A DNA stretch of 6,445 nt from assembly GCA_031288955.1 (NCBI GenBank), contig JAITQJ010000180.1, forward strand, positions 1-6,445, read 5' to 3'. Each line of letters starts with the position of its first letter. Position 1 is the stretch's first letter. This DNA is from Planctomycetaceae bacterium. GTDB taxonomy: Bacteria; Planctomycetota; Planctomycetia; Pirellulales; Thermoguttaceae. The translations under genes were made by a program, and so were the position numbers. The notes under the pieces were generated by a model that made no database searches, was not told where the DNA came from, and was given only the letters and a program-made list of their open reading frames with translations. This document shows, in pieces, positions 6,425 to 6,445 of this stretch.

Positions 6425-6439
6425 TCGGTACTGTACCGA
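6425..6439. promoter_or_regulatory. 15-bp perfect odd palindrome TCGGTAC-T-GTACCGA
   Basis: Seven-base arms TCGGTAC (6425-6431) and GTACCGA (6433-6439) flank a single central base. The compact symmetry suits a dimeric DNA-binding protein better than an RNA hairpin, since a one-base loop would force the stem to open. It lies about 82 bp upstream of the minus-strand gene start, at the edge of the window, so the gene beyond is unseen and could equally be the one controlled. Confidence 0.42.
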
Positions 6440-6445
6440 TATACA

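Overview
The window most likely comes from a Planctomycetota bacterium. I infer this from gene content, not from a marker gene. It has a very long secretin with many ring domains, a lipoprotein that resembles a hypothetical family I associate with planctomycetes, an EpmA-type EF-P ligase, and a protein joining an N-terminal CxxC/CxxC zinc ribbon to one membrane helix and a carboxypeptidase-regulatory-like exported domain. That last architecture is common in planctomycetes. Base composition is moderate rather than GC-rich, and none of the four genes has a convincing Shine-Dalgarno sequence. A Pirellulales-like or gut lineage is possible, but I cannot prove it from this window.

Layout. Positions 1-295 hold perhaps the last codons of an upstream gene and then a leader without a supported gene. 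It contains a TATAAT hexamer and a spaced direct repeat. Three plus-strand genes follow in an apparent operon: a secretin (296-3520), a small lipoprotein (3562-4236) and epmA (4233-5228). The secretin and lipoprotein are 41 bp apart; lipoprotein and epmA overlap by 4 bp (ATGA). A convergent minus-strand gene for a zinc-ribbon, single-pass membrane protein (5246-6343) ends 17 bp from epmA, with small inverted repeats at the junction. Upstream of its start, at the right edge, lie two strong palindromes.

How the genes fit together. The secretin should form a gated outer-membrane channel, and the lipoprotein next to it is a candidate accessory or assembly partner; this is inference from position and cell location. 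EpmA attaches (R)-beta-lysine to elongation factor P, which relieves ribosome stalling on polyproline. Its partners (EF-P, EpmB) are not in the window. The secretin's proline-rich N-terminus contains several PP pairs, so a functional link is conceivable but only suggestive. No insertion sequence, CRISPR array, tRNA or rRNA was seen. The region looks like ordinary chromosome, with lineage-specific envelope genes as the main interest.
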